A stretch of DNA of 64,000 nucleotides, taken from the NCBI GenBank assembly GCA_020063565.1, contig JAICDB010000008.1:146933-210932 (forward strand), in the 5' to 3' direction. Numbering within the stretch: position 1 is the first letter of the stretch; every line of letters starts with the position of its first letter. This DNA comes from Clostridiales bacterium (lineage in GTDB: Bacteria; Bacillota; DSM-16504; Desulfitibacterales; JAICDB01). The position numbers and the translations under genes are program-made. Below, piece after piece: positions 16,735 through 25,860 of the stretch. The notes below the pieces were generated by a model. It had not been told where the DNA came from, did not search any database, and saw only the letters and a program-made list of their open reading frames with translations.

Positions 16735-17832
16735 TTATTTTCCTATATAATACCTTCCCAATGCATCGGCACCTATGATTGCGTTATATACTATTTCCGG
16801 GTCTACTGGAAAAGGCATGTTATGAATGGTCTCTTCCTTAACGCAGGCTGCAACAGCAACACGCATCAGTTTATCCCGGCTTATTTCTTTAATTCCCAAC
16901 TGACCCAGCGTAACGGGTAGCCCTACTGAATCACAGAAATCTATTACTTCCATTATTTCAGCGGTGGAGCGATCCTCTAAAACCAGTTGAACAATAGTGG
17001 AAAAGGCGACTTTCTCACCGTGAAAATAATCATGGGTTTCTTTAAGTTCGGTCATCCCATTATGAATTGCATGAGCGGCAGCCAGTCCTCCGCTTTCAAA
17101 TCCCAAGCCACTCAAGAGTGTATTGGCCTCAATTATTTTTTCCACCGCCGGAGTCACGGTCTTTGCTTCCACGGCCAGTTTTGCAGGTAAACCGTAGTTA
17201 AGCAGTGTCTCGTAGCAGAGGCGGGCCAGGGATAAGGCAGTTGTCGTCGGTAAACCACCTGCAATGTTTTTTGCAGAACTTCTGGAGGTAGCGTCTGCTT
17301 CAAACCATGTAGCAAGTGCATCCCCCATGCCTGAGACGAGGAAACGCACTGGCGCATGAGCAATAACTTCGCTATCCACAAGAACCACATTCGGGTTACT
17401 GGGAAGAAATAGGTAATCTTCGAACCTACCGTCCGGACTATAGATTACTGATAGGGCGCTACACGGGGCATCAGTGGCTGCTATTGTGGGCACAATTATT
17501 ACCGGTACTTCCATGTAATAGGCTACAGCTTTCGCCGTATCGATAGATTTTCCGCCACCAATGCCGACCACCACATCACAAGCTCCGGATTCAGCAAAAC
17601 TTTTTATTCTGTCGATTTCTACCCTGGAACATTCTCCGTTAAATTTTTCCAAAATAAAATTAACATTTTTGGTCATAGATTTTTCTATTTTGTCTTTTAA
17701 TAAGGAGATAATATTACCATCTACCAGGGTAAGTGCTTTTTTTCCCAGTTGTGCAGTAAATTTTCCTAAATCCATCAGTGCGCCCGGTCCTTGAACATAT
17801 TTAGAAGGGCTTATCAAAATTTTATTTTCCAA
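16735..17832 (-). CDS. gldA: Glycerol dehydrogenase
   Basis: The 365-residue protein is a group III metal-dependent alcohol dehydrogenase. It contains the NAD-binding GIGGGKSIDTAKA (about residue 92), the TIAATDAPCSALSVIY block, and the metal-binding region with MGDALATWFEA and later HAIHNGMTEL and HGEKVAFS, which supply Asp and His ligands. It oxidises glycerol to dihydroxyacetone with NAD, or works in reverse for redox balancing. The ribosome site GGAGGTG lies just before the ATG. It is monocistronic, with no dihydroxyacetone kinase nearby. A glycerate kinase lies 22 kb away but is unrelated in transcription. Confidence 0.92.
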   Translation of the reverse strand: MENKILISPSKYVQGPGALMDLGKFTAQLGKKALTLVDGNIISLLKDKIEKSMTKNVNFILEKFNGECSRVEIDRIKSFAESGACDVVVGIGGGKSIDTAKAVAYYMEVPVIIVPTIAATDAPCSALSVIYSPDGRFEDYLFLPSNPNVVLVDSEVIAHAPVRFLVSGMGDALATWFEADATSRSSAKNIAGGLPTTTALSLARLCYETLLNYGLPAKLAVEAKTVTPAVEKIIEANTLLSGLGFESGGLAAAHAIHNGMTELKETHDYFHGEKVAFSTIVQLVLEDRSTAEIMEVIDFCDSVGLPVTLGQLGIKEISRDKLMRVAVAACVKEETIHNMPFPVDPEIVYNAIIGADALGRYYIGK

Positions 17833-17931
17833 ATAATCACCTCCAATGTTTTATTATTTTCAGGTATTAACAAAACTATTCCGCCAATATAAAATAAAAA
17901 CTCGAATATCAAATATCCGGCTTTAATGAGT

Positions 17932-17968
17932 CATGCCGAGTATTACTATATGTCGGCGTGATTTTTTG
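17932..17968 (+). terminator. Orphan terminator-like hairpin in intergenic region
   Basis: CATGCCGA pairs with TCGGCGTG and is followed by ATTTTTTG on the plus strand, although no plus-strand gene lies upstream. The surrounding 390 bases (17833-18222) contain no protein gene. Confidence 0.55.
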
Positions 17969-18076
17969 TTTAAGTGTGCGCAAGTACATTACGAAGATTT
18001 ATATCAATCACAATGTCTTATAACTGTCATAAGCAATATTGATGTATAATTGAAACAAAAATAATGTCCATGCAGT

Positions 18077-18136
18077 AAGGTCTAGTTCAAATTGTGAAAG
18101 AAAAAACAAAAACGCTCACAACATTCGCTAGACCTT
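18077..18136 (+). promoter_or_regulatory. Nested inverted repeats upstream of the NapHG fusion gene
   Basis: AAGGTCTAG (18077) pairs perfectly with CTAGACCTT (18128). Nested inside, TTGTGA pairs with TCACAA. The whole is a two-tier hairpin of 60 bases ending in TTTTGTG, 87 bases before the start codon. It could be a leader-RNA structure, an attenuator, or a binding site. Confidence 0.45.
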
Positions 18137-18222
18137 TTGTGCAATGTATTATGTAGCATAATTTTTTTGAGGTTTGCGTGGACAACACGGCATTATTTTA
18201 CTAGAGGACGGGGGAATATAGT

Positions 18223-19590
18223 ATGTTCACATGGAAAAAGATCCGGAGATTCGTACAAATCGGAATTCTGCTGCTGTTTTTAACTCCCCTGGTAGGTAAT
18301 AACATGGTGCTGGGTAGCCTCAATTCCAGCACCATTTTTGAAATTACATTAACAGACCCTTTAGCATTTTTAGAGGTTTTGTTAGCATCGAAGACATTAA
18401 TTTTATCAATTTTACCCGGGGCTATACTGGTTTTGGGCATATACCTTTTACTTGGAAAAGCATATTGCAGCTGGGTGTGTCCGATAGGTTTGCTGATTGA
18501 ATTAATAGATGGGATCAAAGAAAAATTGCAGGGTAAAAAGTCTATTTCTGCCGGGCGTCAGTACTACTGGTCCCTGCCTGTAATTCTGTTTCTGGCAGCA
18601 ATTACAGGTTTACCGCTTTTCCAGACAGTATCTCCCATAGCAATTATCTTACGAGGGCTGTTATTTGGAATTGGGATTGAGTTTATAATCCTAATATTTA
18701 TTATCCTCTTAGAATTAATGGGAATTAAACGCGGTTGGTGCAGGATATTTTGCCCCCTGGGAGCTTTTTATGCACTGGCAGGAAGGTTCAGCCCTCTGAA
18801 GATAAAAGTAGAGCGCGACAGTTGTATCTCCTGTAAAAAATGCGTTAAAAGCTGCAATTACTGTTCGAAAGAGCTGGAAGATTTATTATCAGATTCAATG
18901 GAAAAATTAAGATCTTCATTATGTACAAAATGTGGAGAATGCATTAATTCCTGCCCCAATAACTCTCTTAGATTTTCCTTTAACAATAAGAGGGTAAACA
19001 ACAGGGTAGCTCAAAAAGAAACGGCAGTTTCAGGTAAGACCGGCTTATCCCGCAGGCGCCTTTTGGAGGCTGGCGGAGCAGCTCTTGCCAGCGCTGCTTT
19101 ATTTCCTGCAGTCAACGCAGCTAAAAACTCTAGCCCTCCTTTACTTCGTCCCCCCGGAGCGGTACCGGAACCCGAGTTTTTAGCAAGGTGTATACGGTGC
19201 GGGAAATGTATTGAAGTTTGTTCTTACAAGACTTTAAAATGTGGTGACGCTATGATGGGTGCTTCTCTTGGCACACCCTACTTTGCTGCCAGAGAAATGC
19301 CGTGCTATCTCTGTATGGAATGTCCCGACGTTTGCCCGTCCGGGGCGTTACAGCCTTTAAAAATGGAAGAGGTTAAAATAGGAATAGCTCAAGTAGATAA
19401 AGAGAGGTGCTACGCTTACCGGGGTGATATTTGCAGGTCTTGCTGGCTTAATTGTCCCCTTATTGACGAGGCTTTATATATGGAGCAATTTCGCTATCCT
19501 GTGGTAGATAAAGATAAATGTACAGGCTGTGGTATTTGCGAGTATGTTTGCGTCATGGATGAGCCTGCCATTAAGATAATAAAAAGCTAG
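18223..19590 (+). CDS. NapH-NapG-like fusion: membrane ferredoxin with internal twin-arginine segment
   Basis: The 455-residue protein combines two normally separate electron-transfer proteins. Residues 1-190 form a NapH/MauN-type membrane module with about five helices and the motifs CSWVCPIG and CRIFCPLGAF. Residues 200-245 hold two ferredoxin clusters (CISCKKCVKSCNYC, CTKCGECINSCP). At residue 275 SRRRLLEAGGAALASAALFP looks exactly like a twin-arginine signal, followed by a NapG/MauM-type module with four more cysteine clusters (CIRCGKCIEVC, CYLCMECPDVCP, CRSCWLNCP, CTGCGICEYVC). In nitrate-reduction systems NapH and NapG pass quinol electrons to a periplasmic acceptor. No terminal reductase is encoded here, so the acceptor is unknown. 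Confidence 0.82.
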   Translation: MFTWKKIRRFVQIGILLLFLTPLVGNNMVLGSLNSSTIFEITLTDPLAFLEVLLASKTLILSILPGAILVLGIYLLLGKAYCSWVCPIGLLIELIDGIKEKLQGKKSISAGRQYYWSLPVILFLAAITGLPLFQTVSPIAIILRGLLFGIGIEFIILIFIILLELMGIKRGWCRIFCPLGAFYALAGRFSPLKIKVERDSCISCKKCVKSCNYCSKELEDLLSDSMEKLRSSLCTKCGECINSCPNNSLRFSFNNKRVNNRVAQKETAVSGKTGLSRRRLLEAGGAALASAALFPAVNAAKNSSPPLLRPPGAVPEPEFLARCIRCGKCIEVCSYKTLKCGDAMMGASLGTPYFAAREMPCYLCMECPDVCPSGALQPLKMEEVKIGIAQVDKERCYAYRGDICRSCWLNCPLIDEALYMEQFRYPVVDKDKCTGCGICEYVCVMDEPAIKIIKS

Positions 19591-19701
19591 CAACATGCGC
19601 TATTGCAAAGGCTAATGCAAATGTGATATAATTTCTTGGAATCCCCTGCTCCATATGCAATGTATGGGGCCGTTTAGTCCACAGGAGGAGGTGAAATAAA
19701 T

Positions 19702-19998
19702 ATGCGCAAGTATGAAACTCTTTTTATCATCAGACCGGATCTGGAAGAGGAGCAGACAAATGGTGTAATTGACAAATTTAAAGAACTGCTTGAGAAAAAT
19801 GGTGCAGAGGATATAAAAGTAGATCCGTGGGGTAAGCGTAAGCTTGCTTATGAAGTTAAGAAGTTTAAAGAAGGTTTCTATGTACTGTTCCAGTTTAACA
19901 GCACTCCCGAAGCTGCTTCGGAGCTAGAAAGGAACTTTAAAATATCTGATGAAATCATCAGGTATCTCATAGTACGACTTGAAGAGGAAGAGAAGTAA
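19702..19998 (+). CDS. rpsF: Small ribosomal subunit protein bS6
   Basis: The 98-residue protein starts [17 protein letters not shown] and contains [22 protein letters not shown], typical of S6. It binds the 16S rRNA central domain together with S18. The order rpsF-ssb-rpsR is the conserved bacterial operon. The ribosome site is AGGAGGTG. Confidence 0.97.
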   Translation: MRKYETLFIIRPDLEEEQTNGVIDKFKELLEKNGAEDIKVDPWGKRKLAYEVKKFKEGFYVLFQFNSTPEAASELERNFKISDEIIRYLIVRLEEEEK

Positions 19999-20036
19999 TT
20001 CTTAAATCTTAAGGGGTCTATAGGTGGTGTGTTATT

Positions 20037-20447
20037 TTGTTAAATAGAGTAATTTTGATTGGTAGGTTGACCAGGGACCCTGAACTTCGCTATACAGGAA
20101 GCGGAATTCCGGTGGCTACTTTTTCTTTGGCAGTAGATCGCCCCTTTACAAATCAGCAGGGGGAACGTGATACGGATTTTATCAGGATTGTAACCTGGCG
20201 AAAGCTTGCTGAAACCTGTGCCAATAATCTCGGAAAGGGGCGTCTGGTTGCTGTTGAGGGACGTCTCCAGATCAGAAACTATGAGGACAGGGAAGGGATT
20301 ACAAGGCAGGCGGCAGAAGTAATTGCCGGTACTGTAAGGTTTTTGGACTGGCCTAAGGATAAAAGCGGTGGCCAAGCCGGATTTGACTCAAATGATGATC
20401 CCTTTGATGGAGGCATAGATTTACCGGACGACGATGTGCCATTTTAA
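20037..20447 (+). CDS. ssb: Single-stranded DNA-binding protein
   Basis: The protein has 136 residues. It has an N-terminal OB fold (MLNRVILIGRLTRDPELRYT, ATFSLAVDRPF, DFIRIVTWRKLAE) and an acidic C-terminal tip DDDVPF, which recruits replication and repair proteins. Translation starts at TTG. The linker is short, about 25 residues. It lies between rpsF and rpsR in the usual operon. Confidence 0.97.
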   Translation: MLNRVILIGRLTRDPELRYTGSGIPVATFSLAVDRPFTNQQGERDTDFIRIVTWRKLAETCANNLGKGRLVAVEGRLQIRNYEDREGITRQAAEVIAGTVRFLDWPKDKSGGQAGFDSNDDPFDGGIDLPDDDVPF

Positions 20448-20472
20448 ACCCTGAAAGAAGGAGGGGATGATA

Positions 20473-20700
20473 ATGAGAAGAGATCGCAGGCGTTCACGAA
20501 AAAGAGTTTGCAATTTTTGTATAGATAAAGTAACTGAAGTTGATTACAAAGATGTAACCCGTTTGCGTCGCTATATAACAGAAAGGGGCAAAATTTTGCC
20601 TCGCAGAATTTCCGGCAACTGTGCCCATCACCAGCGCCAGTTGACTAGAGCTATTAAAAGGGCTCGTAGTATTGCATTGTTGCCATATACAGTTGAATAA
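20473..20700 (+). CDS. rpsR: Small ribosomal subunit protein bS18
   Basis: The 75-residue protein is very basic ([16 protein letters not shown], then [15 protein letters not shown]). It carries the cysteines of a C+ type S18 (CNFC, GNCAHH), suggesting a zinc-binding form. Of two ATG codons, the second (20473) is 8 bases from AGGAGG and is preferred over 20467. A terminator follows. Confidence 0.97.
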   Translation: MRRDRRRSRKRVCNFCIDKVTEVDYKDVTRLRRYITERGKILPRRISGNCAHHQRQLTRAIKRARSIALLPYTVE

Positions 20701-20719
20701 TGTATTATGGACCTAGACT

Positions 20720-20745
20720 AAAAGGGAGCAATTTTGCTCCCTTTT
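20720..20745 (+). terminator. Terminator of rpsF-ssb-rpsR
   Basis: AAAAGGGAGCAA and its complement TTGCTCCCTTTT flank a two-base loop, giving a near-perfect hairpin with terminal T residues. Confidence 0.88.
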
Positions 20746-20775
20746 ACTATAGAGATATCCAAGGAGTGAAAAAAT

Positions 20776-21741
20776 TTGAACGGTTTGGATAACCCATTAA
20801 ACAATACAATTAAATATACTGCTTTAACAATACTGCTTGTCCTTGCCGGCTTTTTTCTGCCGGTTGTTGGGTTGTTTACTTCAGTTGTGTGGTTTATTCC
20901 TTTGATTATGTTGTCCGTAAGAAATGGCTTTAAGTTTGCAGTGGCAGGGATTATTGTATTAATAGCTGTCTTGACGGTTACTGCTTCTCCTCTGGAAGCT
21001 TTGCTCTTTTCAAGCCAGCATGTGCTAATTGCCCTGGTGTATTGCAATCTCTTTGCAAGGAAAGCGGAATTTAAAGAATTGCTGCTTGGCGGTTTGCTGG
21101 CCGCAGTTCTATCTGCCTTGACCAGAATTGCCGTTACTGTCTGGGCTTTAGGCCTGAGCTATAAAAAATGGTTGCAGTATATGAGAAATATAGCAGATCA
21201 GGTGATAAAACTTTATAAGGAAACAGGTGTCTGGGAGCAATTAACAGCCGGGCCACTTACAGGACAAGACTTGAAAGAGTTGTTGTACGGTTTTTCTCAA
21301 ACAATGGTAAATCTTACACCTGCAGCCCTTACAACCTATGGAATGCTGATAGCCTTTATAGGGCTTTTGATAGCAATACGTGTTTTAAAAAGAAACGGTT
21401 TCTGGGCACCTGATGTGCCCGAGTTCAGTCGCTGGAAGCTGCCATGGCAGATGGCCTGGCCTGCGATAATAGCTTTAGCTGCTCTTCTGTTGGGGGACTA
21501 TCTTGCAAACAGGTTCTTTTTGGTAATAGGGCAAAATCTTGTCTACGTGCTAATTCCCGTATATGTGGTGACAGGCTTTGCTGCTATGGTGTTTTTCTAT
21601 AACAAGCTCAAGACCTCGGTTTTTATGAAAATGGTTTTTTTGGCTATAATTGTTTTTAACTTTCCCCTCTTTTTAATGTTATTATTGTTGTTAGGAGTAT
21701 TTGATCCCCTCATTAACTTCAGAAAACTAAAACAAACATAA
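20776..21741 (+). CDS. yybS: DUF2232 (YybS-like) membrane protein
   Basis: The 321-residue protein has about eight hydrophobic segments and starts at TTG after AAGGAGTG. Its place between rpsR and rplI is the conserved location of yybS in Firmicutes, and the spaced pattern of helices (residues 15-50, 50-90, 95-125, 175-205, 225-290) fits that family. The segment VFDPLINFRKLKQT at the C-terminus resembles DUF2232 endings. YybS-like proteins have no proven function, though some resemble ECF-type membrane folds. Unlike in many relatives, no yybT (gdpP) lies between it and rplI. Confidence 0.8.
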   Translation: MNGLDNPLNNTIKYTALTILLVLAGFFLPVVGLFTSVVWFIPLIMLSVRNGFKFAVAGIIVLIAVLTVTASPLEALLFSSQHVLIALVYCNLFARKAEFKELLLGGLLAAVLSALTRIAVTVWALGLSYKKWLQYMRNIADQVIKLYKETGVWEQLTAGPLTGQDLKELLYGFSQTMVNLTPAALTTYGMLIAFIGLLIAIRVLKRNGFWAPDVPEFSRWKLPWQMAWPAIIALAALLLGDYLANRFFLVIGQNLVYVLIPVYVVTGFAAMVFFYNKLKTSVFMKMVFLAIIVFNFPLFLMLLLLLGVFDPLINFRKLKQT

Positions 21742-21806
21742 AAAAGCCTTATTCGCGGTAAAAACATATTTTCTACATATAAAAATGTGTAAGGAGTTGA
21801 TACATA

Positions 21807-22253
21807 ATGAAAGTTATTTTGAAAGAGGACGTTAAAAAGCTTGGTTCAAAGGGAGAGGTAGTAAATGCTGCCGACGGGTATGCTAGAAACTATCTGATTC
21901 CAAAGGGCCTTGCAGTTGAAGCAACTAAAAATAACTTGAAGAAGCTTGAAGAAGAAAAGAAAAAGGAACAGCAAAGGCTTGAACAGGAAAAACAAGAAGC
22001 TAAAGAAACTGCAAGTAAGCTGAAAGAAAAGAAAATTACTGTCCAGGCCAAGACCGGAGAAAAAGATAAGCTGTTCGGTTCAATCACCAGCAAAGATATT
22101 GCAGAGGCAATTAAGAAACAATACGGAATTAAAGTCGACAAGCGTAAGATTCAATTAGATGATCCCATTAAGGAGCTTGGAAGTTATATTGTTTCAATTA
22201 AATTGCATCCTGAAGTAGAGGCGGAAGTTACCGTAGTCGTTCAGGGGAACTGA
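21807..22253 (+). CDS. rplI: Large ribosomal subunit protein bL9
   Basis: The protein has 148 residues. N-terminal [20 protein letters not shown] and [17 protein letters not shown] form the rRNA-binding domain. The highly charged central helix ([20 protein letters not shown]) and a C-terminal domain follow as in all L9 proteins. The ribosome site AAGGAG precedes the ATG. Confidence 0.97.
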   Translation: MKVILKEDVKKLGSKGEVVNAADGYARNYLIPKGLAVEATKNNLKKLEEEKKKEQQRLEQEKQEAKETASKLKEKKITVQAKTGEKDKLFGSITSKDIAEAIKKQYGIKVDKRKIQLDDPIKELGSYIVSIKLHPEVEAEVTVVVQGN

Positions 22254-22293
22254 TTTTAAGAAGGCATAAGTATCTTCTATAATATTTAACATA

Positions 22294-22329
22294 AGCATAT
22301 GGCGATACCCAAAAGTATTGCCATATGCT
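22294..22329 (+). terminator. Hairpin after rplI, probable terminator
   Basis: AGCATATGGCGATAC pairs with GTATTGCCATATGCT (15 pairs, one wobble) around a 6-base loop. The downstream tail is only weakly T-rich. Confidence 0.6.
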
Positions 22330-22361
22330 AGTTTAGCAGTCGGCGGGAAAGGAGCTTAATA

Positions 22362-24338
22362 ATGGATAAAATACTGGAAGAACACTTAAATGAAATAGAT
22401 GAAACAGAAGATTTGCAATTACCCCCAATCGATGATCAAGGGCATGACAAGGAAATGGTGCGCCGTGTCAGGGCCTTATATTCTATTCTGGGTGACCTGT
22501 ATGGTGTGGACAGGCTCGTATTGAAAGCAAATAAAACCGAAGCCCTGGAGCTTTTGCGCTCTGATTCTTTGGCGAAGAGGGTTGTTGCTCTCCAAAAGCT
22601 GATCTATGAAAACCCTACCATTGAAGAAATGCCCTGTGAGGATGAAATTCCCGCTATTGTTGATGAATTGGAGGATACCATTGCAGATATCCTGGCAAGG
22701 CGTTCTGTTGAAGAAGAAATAGAATCACGGATATCGAAAAAAATGCAGGAGCGGCATGAAGAATATCTTAAAGAAATTAAGAGACAGGTTTTAAATGAAA
22801 ATTCTAATCCCGAAAATGCTCAAACGTTAAAAAAGCTTGCTATTTTAGAAAAGAAAAATAGCGAAAAGCTCTCTCGTTCCGCTATGGAAATACTAAGGCC
22901 CCAAAAATTAGATGAAATTGTGGGGCAGGAGCAGGCAATAAAGGCGCTTATTTCTAAATTAGCCGCTCCTTTTCCGCAGCATATAATTCTCTACGGCCCG
23001 CCGGGGGTTGGCAAAACCAGTGCTGCGAGACTAGCTTTAGAAGCGAGTAAAAAGATAAAAGGTTCTACCTACAAGGATGAGGCTCCCTTTGTGGAAGTTA
23101 ACGGGGCTACCCTCAGGTGGGATCCCAGGGACGTTACTAACCCTCTCTTGGGATCGGTGCATGACCCAATATACCAGGGCGCCAGAAAGGAACTGGCTGA
23201 GACCGGCATTCCGGAGCCAAAGCTGGGGCTTGTTAGCGATGCCCATGGCGGAGTATTATTTATAGATGAAATAGGAGAAATGGACCCCCTCCTTTTAAGT
23301 AAGCTTTTAAAGGTACTTGAAGATAAAAGGGTTTACTTCGATTCTTCATATTATGATCCCGGTGATAATAACATACCGCAATATATTAAAAAGCTTTTTG
23401 AAGAGGGTGCCCCGGCGGATTTTGTGCTAATTGGAGCTACCACTCGTTATCCACAAGAATTGAATCCGGCACTGCGATCTCGCTGTGCAGAAGTATACTT
23501 TGAGCCGCTTTCTCCTGCCAACATCAAAGAGATAATACAAAATTCCGCCAGGAAGTTGGAAGTGGAACTGGAGGAAGGGGTTGCGGATATTATCAGTCAG
23601 TATACAATTGATGGCAGGAAAGCCAACAACATTTTAGCAGATGCTTATGGACTGGCTCTCTACCTCCAAAAGTTTAAAAAAGGTAGGCCTCCTAAGAGGA
23701 TCACCATAACAGAAAAACATATTTATGAGGTCATTCAGAGCTCAAGGATGTCTCCCTTTGTCAATGTTAAAGCTAGTCGGGAAAGTGAAATAGGCCGGGT
23801 TTTAGGACTTGGCGTGCACGGATTTGTTGGCTCGGTACTGGAAATTGAAGCAATTGCCTTTCCTGCCCGCGAAAAGGGTAAAGGTTCCATGAGGTTTAAT
23901 GAAACTGCAGGTTCCATGGCCAGGGATTCTGTATTTAATGCAGCTTCCGTATTAAGAAGACTGAGCGGTAAGGAACTGGCCGATTATGACTGCCATGTAA
24001 ATATTGTTGGGGGAGGAAATATTGACGGTCCTTCAGCAGGGCTGGCCATTTGCCTGGCATTAATGAGCGCCGTACAGGAAATACCCTTTCGCCAGGATGT
24101 TGCTGTAACAGGTGAAGTTTCCATTCAGGGCAGGGTAAAACCGGTGGGCGGAATTCCTGAGAAAATTTATGGAGCCAGGCAGGCCGGAATGAGCAAGGTT
24201 CTAGTGCCTAAGGAAAACCATAAGGATGTTCCAGGCGGTATAGAAGGTATTGAGGTGGTTGTTGTTGACAACGTTTTTGAAGCGCTGGAACATTTGGCTG
24301 AAGAAGCAGCCAGCAGTTTTACTGAAAGCGTTAGTTAG
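22362..24338 (+). CDS. lonC: Spore-type ATP-dependent Lon-family protease LonC
   Basis: The protein has 658 residues and lacks the usual LonA N-terminal domain. Residues 1-170 are a charged helical region. An AAA+ ATPase follows with Walker A GPPGVGKTS (about residue 213), Walker B GGVLFIDEIGE and the ATTRYPQELNPALRSR sensor. The C-terminal protease domain carries the serine in GPSAGLA (about residue 556) and the catalytic lysine in GRVKPVGGIPEK. This architecture corresponds to LonC, a paralogue of spore-associated LonB restricted to endospore formers. Its position between rplI and dnaB is common in clostridia. The substrate is unknown. Confidence 0.88.
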   Translation: MDKILEEHLNEIDETEDLQLPPIDDQGHDKEMVRRVRALYSILGDLYGVDRLVLKANKTEALELLRSDSLAKRVVALQKLIYENPTIEEMPCEDEIPAIVDELEDTIADILARRSVEEEIESRISKKMQERHEEYLKEIKRQVLNENSNPENAQTLKKLAILEKKNSEKLSRSAMEILRPQKLDEIVGQEQAIKALISKLAAPFPQHIILYGPPGVGKTSAARLALEASKKIKGSTYKDEAPFVEVNGATLRWDPRDVTNPLLGSVHDPIYQGARKELAETGIPEPKLGLVSDAHGGVLFIDEIGEMDPLLLSKLLKVLEDKRVYFDSSYYDPGDNNIPQYIKKLFEEGAPADFVLIGATTRYPQELNPALRSRCAEVYFEPLSPANIKEIIQNSARKLEVELEEGVADIISQYTIDGRKANNILADAYGLALYLQKFKKGRPPKRITITEKHIYEVIQSSRMSPFVNVKASRESEIGRVLGLGVHGFVGSVLEIEAIAFPAREKGKGSMRFNETAGSMARDSVFNAASVLRRLSGKELADYDCHVNIVGGGNIDGPSAGLAICLALMSAVQEIPFRQDVAVTGEVSIQGRVKPVGGIPEKIYGARQAGMSKVLVPKENHKDVPGGIEGIEVVVVDNVFEALEHLAEEAASSFTESVS

Positions 24339-24364
24339 TTTAGAGAGGTAGGAGGAAGGAAAAA

Positions 24365-25702
24365 GTGAGTGTGAACGAGAAATTACCTCCTCAAAGTAAT
24401 GATGCCGAACAGTCGGTTTTAGGTTCTATCCTTTTGGACCCCGATGCTATTTATCATGTAATGGAAAAGGTTAAGCCGGAGGATTTTTATCGCAGGGCAC
24501 ACCGGATAATTTATGAAGTTATGCTTGATTTAAATGAAAAGTCGGAACCAATCGACATGCTCACTGTAATTGAAGAAATCAGGCGGCGCGGACAACTGGA
24601 GGAGGTGGGCGGTGCAACATATATAGCAACTCTGGCTAATGCGGTTCCTACAGCTGCAAATGCTCCGCATTATGCTCAAATAGTAGCGGAAAAAGCAGTC
24701 CTGCGTTCTCTAATTACCGCTGCTTCTAAGATCGTTCAAAAAGGATATGATGGGAATAATGAAGCGGAACAGTTATTAGATGAAGCGGAACAGTTAATTT
24801 TTGAAATTTCCCAGAACAGAAGAAAAGCCGGTTTTAGTTCTATAAAGGAAGTTCTGGTTGAGTCATTTGATCAACTTGAAAAGCTTTCTCAGCATAGTGG
24901 TGAAATTACAGGAATTCCCACATTTACTGACCTGGATAAACTCCTTTCAGGTTTTCATAATAGTGACTTAATTATTTGTGCAGCCCGTCCGGGGATGGGA
25001 AAAACCTCCTTCTGTCTCAACATTGCAGCCAGAACAGCTTTAAGGGAAAAAATACCGGTAGCCATCTTTAGTCTGGAAATGTCGAAGGACCAGTTAGTTC
25101 AGAGAATCTGGTCTGCAGAGGCAATGGTTAACCAGCACAAGCTGCGGACAGGTAAACTGGATGAGGAAGAATGGAAACGCTTGGTGGAGGCCGCCGGGCC
25201 CCTTTCAAATGCACCTATTTACATTGATGATACTCCGGGCATTTCAGTACTTGAAGTGAGGGCAAAGGCAAGAAGGTTAAAGAGTGAAAAGGGTCTGGGC
25301 TTAATAATAATTGACTACCTGCAGCTGATGCAGTCGCACCGCAAAGTTGATAACCGCCAGCAGGAAATCACTCAAATATCCATGTCGCTAAAAGCGCTTG
25401 CCCGTGAGCTCAATGTACCTGTTTTAGCGCTCTCCCAGCTCAGCAGGGCAGTGGAACAATCGGCAGATAAAAAACCAAATTTAAGCCATTTAAGGGAATC
25501 AGGGGCTCTAGAGCAGGATAGTGATGTGGTTATCTTTATTCATAGGCCCGAGTATTATGATGAGGATACTGATAAAAAGGGAGTATCGGAAATTATAGTG
25601 GCAAAACACAGACATGGCCCGGTAGGTACCGTGGAACTAGCCTTCCTGGCTGAATACACTAAATTTGTGGATCTTGCAAGGGAACCACTTCCGGCAGGAT
25701 AA
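24365..25702 (+). CDS. dnaB: Replicative DNA helicase DnaB (DnaC in Bacillus)
   Basis: The 445-residue protein starts at GTG after AGGAGGAAGG. The N-terminal helical domain reads PQSNDAEQSVLGSILLD, and the C-terminal RecA-like motor has Walker A ARPGMGKTSF (about residue 212), FSLEMSKDQL, Walker B GLIIIDYLQLM, and the arginine-finger region HLRESGALEQDSD. It unwinds DNA as a hexamer at the replication fork. No intein is present. It lies 26 bases after lonC and probably shares its transcript. A terminator follows at 25760. Confidence 0.97.
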   Translation: MSVNEKLPPQSNDAEQSVLGSILLDPDAIYHVMEKVKPEDFYRRAHRIIYEVMLDLNEKSEPIDMLTVIEEIRRRGQLEEVGGATYIATLANAVPTAANAPHYAQIVAEKAVLRSLITAASKIVQKGYDGNNEAEQLLDEAEQLIFEISQNRRKAGFSSIKEVLVESFDQLEKLSQHSGEITGIPTFTDLDKLLSGFHNSDLIICAARPGMGKTSFCLNIAARTALREKIPVAIFSLEMSKDQLVQRIWSAEAMVNQHKLRTGKLDEEEWKRLVEAAGPLSNAPIYIDDTPGISVLEVRAKARRLKSEKGLGLIIIDYLQLMQSHRKVDNRQQEITQISMSLKALARELNVPVLALSQLSRAVEQSADKKPNLSHLRESGALEQDSDVVIFIHRPEYYDEDTDKKGVSEIIVAKHRHGPVGTVELAFLAEYTKFVDLAREPLPAG

Positions 25703-25759
25703 TTAAAATTTTTCTAGAAATGACAAATTTAGATGCAGGAGATAGTAAAGCGGTGAAGA

Positions 25760-25792
25760 ACAGTTACCATTTAAGGTAGCTGTAATTTTTTT
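25760..25792 (+). terminator. Terminator after dnaB
   Basis: ACAGTTACC pairs with GGTAGCTGT around ATTTAA and leads into AATTTTTTT. Confidence 0.85.
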
Positions 25793-25860
25793 GGAACTTT
25801 TTTCTATTTTATTTCGTCTATATAGAGAGTAAAGAGTTTAAAGTCCCGGGAGGTGGGAGG

